45,065 nucleotides of DNA, taken from Clostridiales bacterium GWF2_38_85 (GTDB lineage: Bacteria > Bacillota > Clostridia > Oscillospirales > CAG-382). Below, piece after piece: positions 26,514-34,623 of the stretch. The stretch lies in the NCBI GenBank assembly GCA_001797275.1, contig MGOY01000001.1, positions 1 through 45,065 of the forward strand. Reading direction: 5' to 3'. Position 1 is the first letter of the stretch. Every line of letters starts with the position of its first letter. The translations under genes were made by a program, and so were the position numbers. The notes below the pieces were generated by a model. It had not been told where the DNA came from and did no database searches. It saw only the letters and a list, made by a program, of their open reading frames with translations.

Positions 26514-28007
26514 ATGAAAAAGCTATTCAGAGCGATAATGTTTAGTATTACTTTTTCACTTATCATCAGTTTGTTTGCATCCTGCAGCGGCAATGGCAAA
26601 GCGAATTCAGAGCAAGACAATTCAGCGGCGGTTTCCACTGAAGAGGAGTTGGTTCCGCATCTTGAAAAAAGGGATCTTGACGGCTTTGAATTAATCATAC
26701 TATATTTTTCTAACAGAGATGACAACTATGACGATTGCGAGTTTAATACAGATGAGTTGACCGGCGAACGGGTAAATGATGCGTTTTATAATCGCAACAG
26801 AGCAATTGAGGAAGAATACAACTGCAAAATCAGTGCAATATCGGTTACAAATTGGGGTGATGTTACAACCAAAGTGAGACAGAGTATAGAATCAGGCAGC
26901 CAGGATTTCCATATCGCAGCAGCCGGCATTCATGATATTTGTCAACTTGCTGTAGAGGGCAGCCTTTATGATTTAAATAATCTTGATGGGTCGAATCTTG
27001 CCTTAGATCAGATTTGGTGGGATCAGACTGCGATAAGAGATATCTCGATTGCAAATAAGCTGCATTTCGTAACCGGAGATATAATTATTACCGACAACGA
27101 AGCAACCTGGGCAGTTTATTTTAACAAAGATATAATCGAGGAACTTGATCTTGAGGACCCATTTACACTTGTTCGTAACGGGGAGTGGACAATAGATAAG
27201 ATGATGGAGATGGCGAAAGCAGCGAAAATGGACCGTGACGGCGACAGCCAAATGACTGTCGCAAGCAACGACAGATGGGGGCTGCTCGCAGGTACATACG
27301 AAGGCATTACTTTTATGTGGGGATGTCAGCAATCAATGATCAGCAAGGATGCCAATGATATGCCCTCGTTCAGATTTATGGAAACCGAGAATGTAAATGC
27401 ATGGCAAAAGGTATACGAGCTTGTCTGCAACGGCGATTATACCGCTGAAGGCTCGCAGTATTATGTCTGGAATGATCCGAATTATCATGATGTATTTGAA
27501 AAGAACTTCGTTAATGGCAACGCCCTTTTCTTCCCGAGCTCAATAATGTATGTCAGCAACGCGGAGATGAGAGATGCTGATATCCATTACGGTATTCTTC
27601 CGATGCCGAAATATGATGAAAATCAGGCGGTGTATTCGTCTTCCTGTACGGTTTACTGGGCTACCTTTTTAACAATTCCGATATTGAACAATGATATTGA
27701 CAAAACAACCTATGTCATGGAAGCAATGGCATATCGCGGATATAAAGATGTCACAAACGAATATTATGAAAAAACTCTAAAAAATAAGCGTTTTGAGGAT
27801 AGCGACTCAACAGAAATGCTCGATCTTATATTCCGCAACCGCACCTACGATCTTTCGGCAATATATGATTGGGGCGGCTCATTGTTTCTGTATCCATATA
27901 TGATAATCGATCTTGATCCGGGTATTGCGGCAAGAGTAGAGCAGAACATTTCAAGCTATGAAGCTGAAATGAACGAAACCATTGAAGCCTTCAAAGCGAT
28001 GGAATAG
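26514..28007 (+). CDS. Extracellular solute-binding lipoprotein (ABC family 1 type)
   Basis: 497 residues with a lipoprotein signal ending in FASC, then an acidic linker and a two-lobed binding-protein fold: RNRAIEEEYNCKI near the start, the central TWAVYFNKDIIEELDLEDP and GEWTIDKMMEMAKAA motifs, and YGILPMPKYDENQ. These are standard for carbohydrate-type family 1 binding proteins. No permease or ATPase genes follow, so it must work with a transporter encoded elsewhere or act as a sensor. A GGGAGG site lies rather far (13 bases) before the ATG. Control by the divergent AraC regulator is likely. Confidence 0.88.
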   Translation: MKKLFRAIMFSITFSLIISLFASCSGNGKANSEQDNSAAVSTEEELVPHLEKRDLDGFELIILYFSNRDDNYDDCEFNTDELTGERVNDAFYNRNRAIEEEYNCKISAISVTNWGDVTTKVRQSIESGSQDFHIAAAGIHDICQLAVEGSLYDLNNLDGSNLALDQIWWDQTAIRDISIANKLHFVTGDIIITDNEATWAVYFNKDIIEELDLEDPFTLVRNGEWTIDKMMEMAKAAKMDRDGDSQMTVASNDRWGLLAGTYEGITFMWGCQQSMISKDANDMPSFRFMETENVNAWQKVYELVCNGDYTAEGSQYYVWNDPNYHDVFEKNFVNGNALFFPSSIMYVSNAEMRDADIHYGILPMPKYDENQAVYSSSCTVYWATFLTIPILNNDIDKTTYVMEAMAYRGYKDVTNEYYEKTLKNKRFEDSDSTEMLDLIFRNRTYDLSAIYDWGGSLFLYPYMIIDLDPGIAARVEQNISSYEAEMNETIEAFKAME

Positions 28008-28098
28008 ATTATATCTGAGTAGTTATATATGAATCTTCCTGATGAATACCGGACCAAATAGTGCTTCTTTCAAACAATATGTCAGCCCGGTAAAAGCG

Positions 28099-28147
28099 AA
28101 GCTCCATATGCACATGTTTATACTTTCATGTGTGTAGGGAGCTTTAT
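28099..28147 (+). terminator. Terminator after the solute-binding lipoprotein gene
   Basis: A long imperfect stem, AAGCTCC...TGCACATG paired with CATGTGTG...GGAGCTT, followed by a T-rich tail. Confidence 0.65.
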
Positions 28148-28170
28148 TTAATAAATATTCAAAAAAGCTA

Positions 28171-28199
28171 TTGACAAAAATATATATCTATCATATAAT
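28171..28199 (+). promoter_or_regulatory. Consensus sigma-A promoter of the TetR/ABC operon
   Basis: TTGACA at 28171-28176, a 17-base spacer and TATAAT at 28194-28199: a full consensus match and one of the strongest promoters in the window. Such strength fits a promoter held off by a repressor. Confidence 0.85.
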
Positions 28200-28230
28200 T
28201 GGACTGAGCAGTACAGACCGAGCAGTCCAA
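28199..28230. promoter_or_regulatory. Probable TetR operator overlapping the transcription start
   Basis: TTGGACTG (28199-28206) and CAGTCCAA (28223-28230) are perfect inverted repeats. Inside are direct repeats GACTGAGCAGT and GACCGAGCAGT. The site starts on the last base of the -10 and covers the start of transcription, ideal for repression by the TetR-family protein encoded downstream. Confidence 0.65.
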
Positions 28231-28254
28231 TAAATTTTATATGGAGGCATTTTT

Positions 28255-28380
28255 ATGGAATGGTGGGCATGGGTTCTTATAGGTATAGGTGTTGTAGCTA
28301 TTGCATATATCAAAATTGCAGTGTTCAAAAAGATAAAGAACAAACCAAAGAAAACAAAATTTAAATATGAAGATCAATAA
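28255..28380 (+). CDS. 41-residue single-pass membrane peptide heading the operon
   Basis: ATG 28255 follows a TGGAGG site by seven bases. The peptide opens MEWWAWVLIG, has one hydrophobic helix (about residues 4-24) and a strongly basic tail (KKIKNKPKKTKFK). It ends three bases before the TetR start, which gives tight coupling. No family is recognised. The strong promoter, good ribosome site and spacing support a real gene; a role as a small regulator or subunit of the exporter is inference. Confidence 0.7.
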   Translation: MEWWAWVLIGIGVVAIAYIKIAVFKKIKNKPKKTKFKYEDQ

Positions 28381-28383
28381 AAA

Positions 28384-29034
28384 ATGAATAACGAAAAAAT
28401 AAAAGTCAACCAAAAATTCAATTATAAAGCAATATTAGATGAAAACAATCCCCTGATTAAATATCCAGCACTTTACGAGGCATCAATCAATGAATTCTCA
28501 CAGAAAGTATATGAAGACGCTTCTTTGAATGACATTCTGAAAAGTGCAGACATGAGTAAAAGCTCGCTCTATCATCATTTCGGAGATAAGTTCGGTCTGT
28601 ATCTTGCAACTCTTGATATAATTGTGAAAAAAAAGATTGAGTTTTTAACGCCGCTTCTTAAAAATAGAATGCCGAGCGGCGACTTTTTCAAAACTATGAG
28701 AGAGCTATCTCGAGATACGGTTGAATTTATGTTCAAGGATAAACGGCTTTACAGCTTTACAAACATGATTTTAGCTTCGGGTGAGAGCTTGACAGAATTG
28801 ATACATGAGTATTTTCCTTACGATTTTCAAAGTAATTTTGGGGGACTGATTGCTGCATCAATAAGATCCGGACAGATAGACAGTAAATATCCGCCCGAAT
28901 TTGTAACAAAACTGCTGTCACTGCTGTTTACTAATATGGATAAACTGCTCAGCTCATCAAAACCAGAGGATGCATTTGAATCGCTGACAATGGTTTTTGA
29001 TGTGTTGGAGAATGGTATCAGAAATAAGAATTAA
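28384..29034 (+). CDS. TetR/AcrR-family transcriptional regulator
   Basis: 216 residues. The N-terminal helix-turn-helix is recognisable from ALYEASINEFSQKVYEDASL, the NDILKSADMSKSSLYHHF recognition region (the usual agvskgtlYhyF pattern) and the following DKFGLY. The C-terminal part is an all-helical ligand domain. It lies in the operon of an ABC exporter and most likely represses it through the palindrome at 28199-28230, responding to a compound that the exporter removes. Confidence 0.9.
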   Translation: MNNEKIKVNQKFNYKAILDENNPLIKYPALYEASINEFSQKVYEDASLNDILKSADMSKSSLYHHFGDKFGLYLATLDIIVKKKIEFLTPLLKNRMPSGDFFKTMRELSRDTVEFMFKDKRLYSFTNMILASGESLTELIHEYFPYDFQSNFGGLIAASIRSGQIDSKYPPEFVTKLLSLLFTNMDKLLSSSKPEDAFESLTMVFDVLENGIRNKN

Positions 29035-29046
29035 GGAGCCGGGACA

Positions 29047-29907
29047 ATGCAAAACGCTTTTACGATTGATAATTTAACATACAAATATCCCACAGCAAAA
29101 GCCGATGTTATCAAAGGAATTACTTTTGATGTCAGACAGGGAGAGATATTCGGTTTGCTTGGACCATCCGGTGCAGGCAAATCCACAACGCAAAAAATAC
29201 TGACGAAACTGCTTGACGGTTACAACGGTATGATTTCATACTTCGATAAAGATTTGAAAAAGCAAACAAATGCCTTTTATGAGGAAATCGGTGTCGGGTT
29301 TGAGATGCCGGTACACTTCGGCAAGCTCACAGCAATTGAGAACATGAACTACTTTTCATCTTTTTATAAAAATAAAGCAAACATCAGAGAGCTGATGGAG
29401 CGAGTTGGACTCTGGGAGCACCGCAATATAAAGGTTATAGAATATTCGAAGGGCATGAAGGTACGCCTTAACTTCGTGCGTTCGATGTTGAACAATCCGA
29501 AAGTGCTGTTCCTCGATGAGGTAACAAACGGACTTGATCCTAAGAATGCAAAAATCATCAAGGATATGATTGCCGAATACAAGCAAAACGGCGGTACTGT
29601 GTTCCTGACAACCCATCTTATGAACGATGTCGAACAGCTCTGCGACCGAATTGCTTTTTGTGTTGAGGGAACACTCGGTGAAACCTCGACACCAAGAGAT
29701 CTGAAGTTGAAATATGGTAAACGAGAGGTAAAGGTTGAGTATCATGAAAACGGTGCAACCGAAGCCAGAACCTTTGAGCTTGATGGAATAGGTGATAATG
29801 ATGAATTCCATTCTTTGCTGAAGGCAAAAAAGATTGAGACAATCCACAGCGGAGAAACATCGATGGAGGATATATTTATTATCGTAACAGGAGTTGGTTT
29901 GAAATGA
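29047..29907 (+). CDS. ABC transporter ATP-binding protein
   Basis: 286 residues of the drug/export type (ABC-2 system). Walker A is GPSGAGKST, the signature loop is the variant YSKGMKVRL (LSGGQ position), Walker B is VLFLDEVTNGLDP and the switch is LTTHLMNDVEQL. The C-terminal 70 residues are an accessory domain. AAGGAGCC precedes the ATG. It overlaps the first permease gene by 4 bases (ATGA), so subunits are probably made in step. Confidence 0.93.
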   Translation: MQNAFTIDNLTYKYPTAKADVIKGITFDVRQGEIFGLLGPSGAGKSTTQKILTKLLDGYNGMISYFDKDLKKQTNAFYEEIGVGFEMPVHFGKLTAIENMNYFSSFYKNKANIRELMERVGLWEHRNIKVIEYSKGMKVRLNFVRSMLNNPKVLFLDEVTNGLDPKNAKIIKDMIAEYKQNGGTVFLTTHLMNDVEQLCDRIAFCVEGTLGETSTPRDLKLKYGKREVKVEYHENGATEARTFELDGIGDNDEFHSLLKAKKIETIHSGETSMEDIFIIVTGVGLK

Positions 29908-30623
29908 AAAATATTATAAAACTGACGCTTGGAGAGGTTAACCGGCTCGGGAAGTATAAGATTTTGCCTATCAGCCTGGCAACAACTTTAATTTGGTGCA
30001 TACTTTTCTTTCTTATCACATCAGATGAAGCGAAAGAGTTAACTCCGCTGTTCCTGTTTGCAGATATTGCGCTTATGTCAATAATTCTGCTCGGTGCATC
30101 CTATCATCTTGAAAAGCAGGAGGGAACAATTAAATCTGTTTTGATGTTACCGGTAACACAGAGCGAAATCCTGATTTCAAAGACGATAGCATCAATGTTT
30201 CTTACTTTGGAATCTGCGATAATAACATCAATCGCACTCTACTTCATACACGGAATCACATATAATTATGCGATCTTGCTTGCTTTTGTACTTGTTGCAT
30301 CGGTCGCACATGCGGCAATTGGTATGCTGCTTTCGTTGTATAGCCGTGATTTTTCGTCCATGCTCGGTATACTGATGACATATATGGCTGTGTTTACAAT
30401 ACCAGCTTTGTTTTTCGGATTCGGAATAATCCCGGAAAAATATGAGTTACTGATGCTGATATCACCTTCACAGTGCGTATATACACTTGTAAATAGCGCG
30501 GTAATGAATGAATATGATGCGGCAAAGATAGCAATCGCAATCGGTTATATGATATTGCTATCGGTAGTGCTGTTCAGATTTGTTGTATTCCCGAAATTCA
30601 AGAGAAACTCAATTGAGATATAG
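29904..30623 (+). CDS. ABC-2 type permease, first subunit
   Basis: 239 residues with six predicted membrane helices, beginning after a short cytoplasmic N-terminus (KLTLGEVNRLGKYK). The SYHLEKQEGTIKSVLMLPVTQSEILISK loop, between the second and third helices, is the cytoplasmic coupling region typical of ABC-2 permeases. It overlaps the ATPase gene and is followed by a second, different permease, so the exporter is presumably ATPase dimer plus a permease heterodimer. Confidence 0.88.
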   Translation: MKNIIKLTLGEVNRLGKYKILPISLATTLIWCILFFLITSDEAKELTPLFLFADIALMSIILLGASYHLEKQEGTIKSVLMLPVTQSEILISKTIASMFLTLESAIITSIALYFIHGITYNYAILLAFVLVASVAHAAIGMLLSLYSRDFSSMLGILMTYMAVFTIPALFFGFGIIPEKYELLMLISPSQCVYTLVNSAVMNEYDAAKIAIAIGYMILLSVVLFRFVVFPKFKRNSIEI

Positions 30624-30642
30624 GAAAGGGGTGGCTAAAGCT

Positions 30643-31431
30643 ATGTCAAAGTATTTTCAACTTTTAAGATATGAAATAAAAACAATATATCGTGACGGAT
30701 TCCAGCTTTACCTGCTTGCGTTTCCGTTGGTATTGCTTGCACTAAGTGTGTTTGTGTTTCCACGGATATTTGATATAATCGGTACAGATGAGGCGGCGCT
30801 GAGATATACAACGCTGATCATGATAATAATGCTGATATCGTTCGGCACGTTTCTGATCGGTGCAATGGGCTCGTTTCTGTTGCTTGAGCATAAGGATGAA
30901 CGGACAATCAGTACAATTTCGGTTACACCGATGGGACTTTCGGGATATCTGCGGTTCAAGATAATATATATCTATGTGTTTGCGGTAATAAGCATATTGA
31001 TTGTGCTGTTCGGAATCAAGCAGTTCGCGGCAGACGAATATATAATCGGCGGAGTATCACTTTTTGAGAGCATTGAAGCGTGGCATATCCTCACATATGC
31101 GCTGATTGCCGGAATGTTCGCACCGACACTCGCACTGTTTCAGGCAAGCTTTGCAAAGAACAAGGTCGAGGGTTTCGCTTTGATGAAGATGAGCAGTATG
31201 GCGGCAATGATACCTATCATAATGATTCTGAACACGTTCAAGGACGGGCTTCAATATGTGCTTGGAATCTTCCCCAACTTCTGGAGCATAAAGGGACTGA
31301 TGAACGAGCTGTACCCGTTTGAAAGCAGTGCAAATCTGCCTTATGTTGGCTATCTCGCGGGCGGTGTTGTGATGAGTTTACTTATCCTCGTCATTTGTTA
31401 TCGTATGTTCCTGAAAAAGGTCAATTATTGA
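30643..31431 (+). CDS. ABC-2 type permease, second subunit
   Basis: 262 residues from ATG 30643, with six helices and the same coupling-loop pattern (LLLEHKDERTISTISVTPMGLSGYL). AAAGGGG lies about ten bases before this ATG; an in-frame GTG at 30631 is a possible alternative. The longer frame extending back into the previous gene is not needed. It ends the operon, just before a strong terminator. Confidence 0.88.
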   Translation: MSKYFQLLRYEIKTIYRDGFQLYLLAFPLVLLALSVFVFPRIFDIIGTDEAALRYTTLIMIIMLISFGTFLIGAMGSFLLLEHKDERTISTISVTPMGLSGYLRFKIIYIYVFAVISILIVLFGIKQFAADEYIIGGVSLFESIEAWHILTYALIAGMFAPTLALFQASFAKNKVEGFALMKMSSMAAMIPIIMILNTFKDGLQYVLGIFPNFWSIKGLMNELYPFESSANLPYVGYLAGGVVMSLLILVICYRMFLKKVNY

Positions 31432-31447
31432 ATATTCATTTACAACA

Positions 31448-31476
31448 CAACAGGCACCAAACGGTGCCTGTTGTTA
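31448..31476 (+). terminator. Terminator of the TetR/ABC operon
   Basis: Perfect 11-base stem CAACAGGCACC/GGTGCCTGTTG with a four-base loop. The T tract behind it is short. Confidence 0.75.
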
Positions 31477-31616
31477 TGTGGAATAATTATATAGTGAGTG
31501 CCTTTGAGGTATTGAATATTTTTCGTAGGAGACGGCATCCTTGACGTCCCAAATAGCCAAAACAATTACACAATACAATAAAATGTACAAAATAACGACA
31601 AATTCCAATATAAGCA

Positions 31617-31644
31617 TTGACAATGGATGAAAAAGGTGTAGAAT
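31617..31644 (+). promoter_or_regulatory. Sigma-A promoter for the next gene
   Basis: TTGACA at 31617-31622, 16 bases, TAGAAT at 31639-31644, then an AGGAG ribosome site before ATG 31679. Confidence 0.6.
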
Positions 31645-31678
31645 AAAAGTAAATTACTTTAATTTAGGAGAATATTAT

Positions 31679-32359
31679 ATGGCGGAAATATTTAAAATTG
31701 CATCAGCGATTATCTTGAGTCTAGGAGGGAGTGGAATCGTTTTATTTGGATTATCTAGTTGGTTAGGTAAGGTATGGGCAAACAGGATTCTTGAGAAAGA
31801 AAAACATCAATACGATATAGAAATTGAAAATTATAAGGCGAAACTAGAAACAGAATTATCAAAAATAAATATTCTATATGAGAGAGCTAGTTATATTTCT
31901 AAAGCTCAATATGATAACGAGATTAGAATATATATTAATATATGGAATGATATGCATAATTGTATTATGAACACTTTATCTTTGTATAAGATAATGGAAG
32001 ATGTGCCATTGGATGAAAAAGTAAAACAAGATTTTAATTTTAAAAAATATAGTACTTTTGTTTCATCATATAATTCTTTTCTAGATACTATAGAAAAAAA
32101 TGCTCCATTTTATAAAGAATATTTATATAATGATTTTATATTAATAAGAAACAAATGTCATGAATTGGGGAATATATTCAAAAAATATGAAATTGATATT
32201 CCGTATAATATGTCATTTACATTAGCAAGAGACATACAAATGGATGATGAGACTCATGACAAGGTATATGATAAGATTCCAAAAGAAATTAACGATATGA
32301 AAGGAAAATTATGCAAGGATATCAGAGAATACTTATTAAGTCTACAGATTGTAAGTTGA
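31679..32359 (+). CDS. Membrane-anchored coiled-coil protein, unknown function
   Basis: 226 residues: one N-terminal membrane helix (about 7-30, IASAIILSLGGSGIVLFGL), then a charged coiled coil (RILEKEKHQYDIEIENYKAK...) and a helical C-terminal half. Similar small 'TM plus coiled coil' proteins occur in accessory and phage-rich regions, but no family can be named. It has its own promoter and is clearly more AT-rich than the exporter genes before it, which suggests transfer. A hairpin, GTAGCTTTTT/AAAAAGCGAC at 32384-32405, follows. Confidence 0.7.
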   Translation: MAEIFKIASAIILSLGGSGIVLFGLSSWLGKVWANRILEKEKHQYDIEIENYKAKLETELSKINILYERASYISKAQYDNEIRIYINIWNDMHNCIMNTLSLYKIMEDVPLDEKVKQDFNFKKYSTFVSSYNSFLDTIEKNAPFYKEYLYNDFILIRNKCHELGNIFKKYEIDIPYNMSFTLARDIQMDDETHDKVYDKIPKEINDMKGKLCKDIREYLLSLQIVS

Positions 32360-32445
32360 AAAATTTAATTTTAAAATTTTTGCGTAGCTTTTTTCAAAAA
32401 GCGACTATGTCTAATAGCATCCAACTTTATCTTTGTTTCGTTCTA

Positions 32446-33828
32446 TTATTTCAAAAACTCTTCTATCTCTTCATATGGTATCTCGAATTTGACATAGTCG
32501 CCCATCGAACGGGTGGCTTCAAAACTAAGTCCCAGGCCGGTTTCGGTTAAATACCAGCAGTTTTCGCTGTCGTATGTATCGATTTCATTGAGTTTTTCAA
32601 GTAAATTTGTATCAGTCATACTTCCCAAAATATATTTTACGTTTTCATCATCGGAAGCGGCAGCAGCTTCCTTTAATTTTGTCGCAAAACTCTTGTTGAC
32701 GGTATAGATTTCTACCAGATCCAACTGGTTTTCGGTTGAAAGGTCGATGTTGGATGTATCTATATCGTGGAACGGGAATGTCATATTCATACTGTTAACT
32801 TCAGTATTTCCCTCAAAGACGATGCTGATTATATCGTCAGTCATATATGCAATCTGATAATCAACATTAGCAGTAATTCCATCAAGATTGATATCGAGGT
32901 TTGTATCCACTAATTCGGCAGCTAACATATGAACCCACATATTAAGAGAAAAGAAGTCCTGTGTTTCGCTTGAAAACTCAGGGTATTTGATAGTTATGTT
33001 GTTGTTAATAAGAACCTTGTTTTCAGTTATAGTGTAGTCAGTAGCTTCAATGAAAGCCGGTGGATTCGAGTGAGGGATTTCATCATACTCAATCTCGACA
33101 ATTGCATAATCATGCATCATATGAGGAACAAAGACACTTACTCCAAGTTTTGTACCGCTCATATAAAAATCTGCGTATTCGAGGTCGGAAAGAAGTTCTT
33201 CATCGCTCAGTTCACTAAGGTATTGTTCTGCTTCGGGTAATTCGACGCTGTCAAGGCTGTTCCTGAATGCAGCTATAAAGCCTTCATCAATTGTGAAAGT
33301 GTCTGTAAGTTCAAATTCCTTTGCATCCTGTAAATCAATGTTTAATGGTATAAATGTACATATCGGATGTGGCATCGTTGTATTTTCAAAATAATACAAA
33401 TCTAACCCAATACACAAAATATTTCCGCTGCTCATTTTTATATCATAATTCAGTTTGACATCAGCATCGACAAATCCACCGATGAAAGCCTCGTCCATCC
33501 TTGACTTTATCAACGCATTTACAGCAGAGTAGTCTGCTTTATCGCTCTGCAAATAAGGATATACAATATAAGTATCAGGCTTTATTATAATTTCTTTTTG
33601 CGTAACTGTGTAGCTTATAGGTGTTGATTCTTCTGCAACACTTGTTTCACTTGTTGTGTTATCGGAAGAGACATCAGTTGTTGAAGCTTCAGATTCAGCG
33701 GAAGCTTCACTGACACTCTCGTCATTACTAACAGGCTTGCTGTTGTTATTACAGCTTGTTAACAGCAAAATAAGCGACAGGATAATAAAGCCCGATAAAC
33801 GAGCATTAAACTTCTTTCTCACAATCAT
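32446..33828 (-). CDS. Lipoprotein with RsiV-like (DUF4163/DUF3298) regions
   Basis: 460 residues, lipoprotein signal ending in LLTSC, then a Ser/Glu/Thr-rich linker (about 28-68). Two tandem regions follow, each resembling the DUF4163 plus DUF3298 pair found in RsiV and PdaC: YPYLQSDKADYSAVNALIKSRMDEA, then LTDTFTIDEGFIAAFRNSL; and again YPEFSSETQDFFSLNMW, then VEIYTVNKSFATKLKEA. Such domains bind peptidoglycan-related ligands in some relatives. The start could also be GTG 33822, better spaced from AGAGG. It has its own promoter and no obvious partner. Confidence 0.8.
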   Translation of the reverse strand: MIVRKKFNARLSGFIILSLILLLTSCNNNSKPVSNDESVSEASAESEASTTDVSSDNTTSETSVAEESTPISYTVTQKEIIIKPDTYIVYPYLQSDKADYSAVNALIKSRMDEAFIGGFVDADVKLNYDIKMSSGNILCIGLDLYYFENTTMPHPICTFIPLNIDLQDAKEFELTDTFTIDEGFIAAFRNSLDSVELPEAEQYLSELSDEELLSDLEYADFYMSGTKLGVSVFVPHMMHDYAIVEIEYDEIPHSNPPAFIEATDYTITENKVLINNNITIKYPEFSSETQDFFSLNMWVHMLAAELVDTNLDINLDGITANVDYQIAYMTDDIISIVFEGNTEVNSMNMTFPFHDIDTSNIDLSTENQLDLVEIYTVNKSFATKLKEAAAASDDENVKYILGSMTDTNLLEKLNEIDTYDSENCWYLTETGLGLSFEATRSMGDYVKFEIPYEEIEEFLK

Positions 33829-33849
33829 ACCTCTAGATTTTTCTATCTA

Positions 33850-33879
33850 ATTATATATTAGTTTCTACTGTGTTGTCAA
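33850..33879 (-). promoter_or_regulatory. Sigma-A promoter of the RsiV-like lipoprotein gene
   Basis: Minus strand: TTGACA (33879-33874), 18 bases, TATAAT (33855-33850). Confidence 0.7.
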
Positions 33880-34084
33880 GTATTGACTGAATGAATTTTA
33901 TGTAATTTTAACACATCGCGAATATTGTCATATTATATAATGTGATAGCTTAGCTTCAAAAAAGGCTTAGTTATACCTTCGAGCGTACTTCCACTAAATT
34001 AATATTTAAACATGTAATTGTAAAGGTGTGGAAGTTGCCATAAATAATACGATTCATATAGTATAAGAATGAGGAGGGAAGCTA

Positions 34085-34129
34085 TTGACGCAGATTATTA
34101 TGCGAAAAATAGCAGATTATTATGTATAA
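34085..34129 (+). CDS. 14-codon leader frame overlapping the Cys-rich gene
   Basis: The only strong ribosome site here, GAGGAGGG at 34071-34078, is six bases before TTG 34085, not before the Cys-rich start. The frame (MTQIIMRKIADYYV) stops at 34127-34129, overlapping ATG 34122 by eight bases. It could feed ribosomes to the Cys-rich gene by termination-reinitiation. The exact direct repeat GCAGATTATTATG (34090-34102 and 34112-34124) shows that the overlap arose from a 22-base duplication. Confidence 0.4.
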   Translation: MTQIIMRKIADYYV

Positions 34130-34388
34130 CAGAAATTTATGCGGTGGTTACAGAAATTGTTTTGAGAATGATTGCGACAGAGGCTGCGGGTGTGGAATTT
34201 GCGGCTGTATAAGGAAAATATGCAACTGCATATGCGGCTGTATTTGTCCCGGCAGACGGTGTAATGTTGAAAGAGACTGCAATATAAACGAACAGTGCAG
34301 GGCGAATCAGATATTTGATGATCTGAGAAACCGCAGATGCTGCCCAGATACGAGACATCACGGGTTCTGCTGCGGACCGTTGCGCTGA
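34122..34388 (+). CDS. Small cysteine-rich protein (19 Cys in 88 residues)
   Basis: 88 residues with 19 Cys, arranged as CGC, CGIC, CNCIC, CGCIC, CC and CC clusters, rich in Arg and Asn and without a signal peptide. The composition resembles spore-coat or metal-binding proteins, but no family is recognised. A CATATAGTA word at 34055-34063 fits the sigma-K -10 pattern CATAnnnTA, though a good -35 is missing. A strong terminator follows directly, which supports a real gene. Translation is probably coupled to the leader frame at 34085. Confidence 0.6.
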   Translation: MYNRNLCGGYRNCFENDCDRGCGCGICGCIRKICNCICGCICPGRRCNVERDCNINEQCRANQIFDDLRNRRCCPDTRHHGFCCGPLR

Positions 34389-34401
34389 TTGAAATAAAAC
34401 A

Positions 34402-34440
34402 TATGCCTGCCGTTTTGGCAGGCATAATTTATGTTGCTTT
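34402..34440 (+). terminator. Terminator after the Cys-rich gene
   Basis: Perfect 10-base stem TATGCCTGCC/GGCAGGCATA with a five-base loop, followed by a T-rich stretch. Confidence 0.75.
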
Positions 34441-34623
34441 TTCTTTGACTTTTTTAATTATAACCAAAGCTCCGAAAAGCAGCAGAACTGCAGCAATAAT
34501 ATCACCGAGAAGCAAGAGCTGGTTGTTGCCGGGGTCATTTTCAGGAACAGATACAACCTCAATTGCAGCAAGATCATTGTAATTAGACCAACAATAGGAT
34601 GTACTTTTAACTGAAGCAAGATA
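34429..34623 (-). other. In-frame 64-codon extension after rsgI encoding a membrane-anchor-like tail
   Basis: Directly after the rsgI stop (34626-34624) the same frame runs on for 64 codons. It encodes a Tyr/Ser-rich segment, VPENDPGNNQ, a hydrophobic helix (LLLLGDIIAAVLLLFGALVI) and the basic end KKVKEKAT. This is the layout of a surface-protein anchor. There is no ATG, GTG or TTG in the part before the helix, so it is not an independent gene. It is either the remains of another gene's 3' end or a tail reached by stop-codon loss or readthrough. Confidence 0.55.

Noticed and set aside
34337-34582. 81-codon plus-strand frame after the Cys-rich gene
   Set aside because: It runs through a strong terminator and overlaps the anchor-like frame on the other strand.
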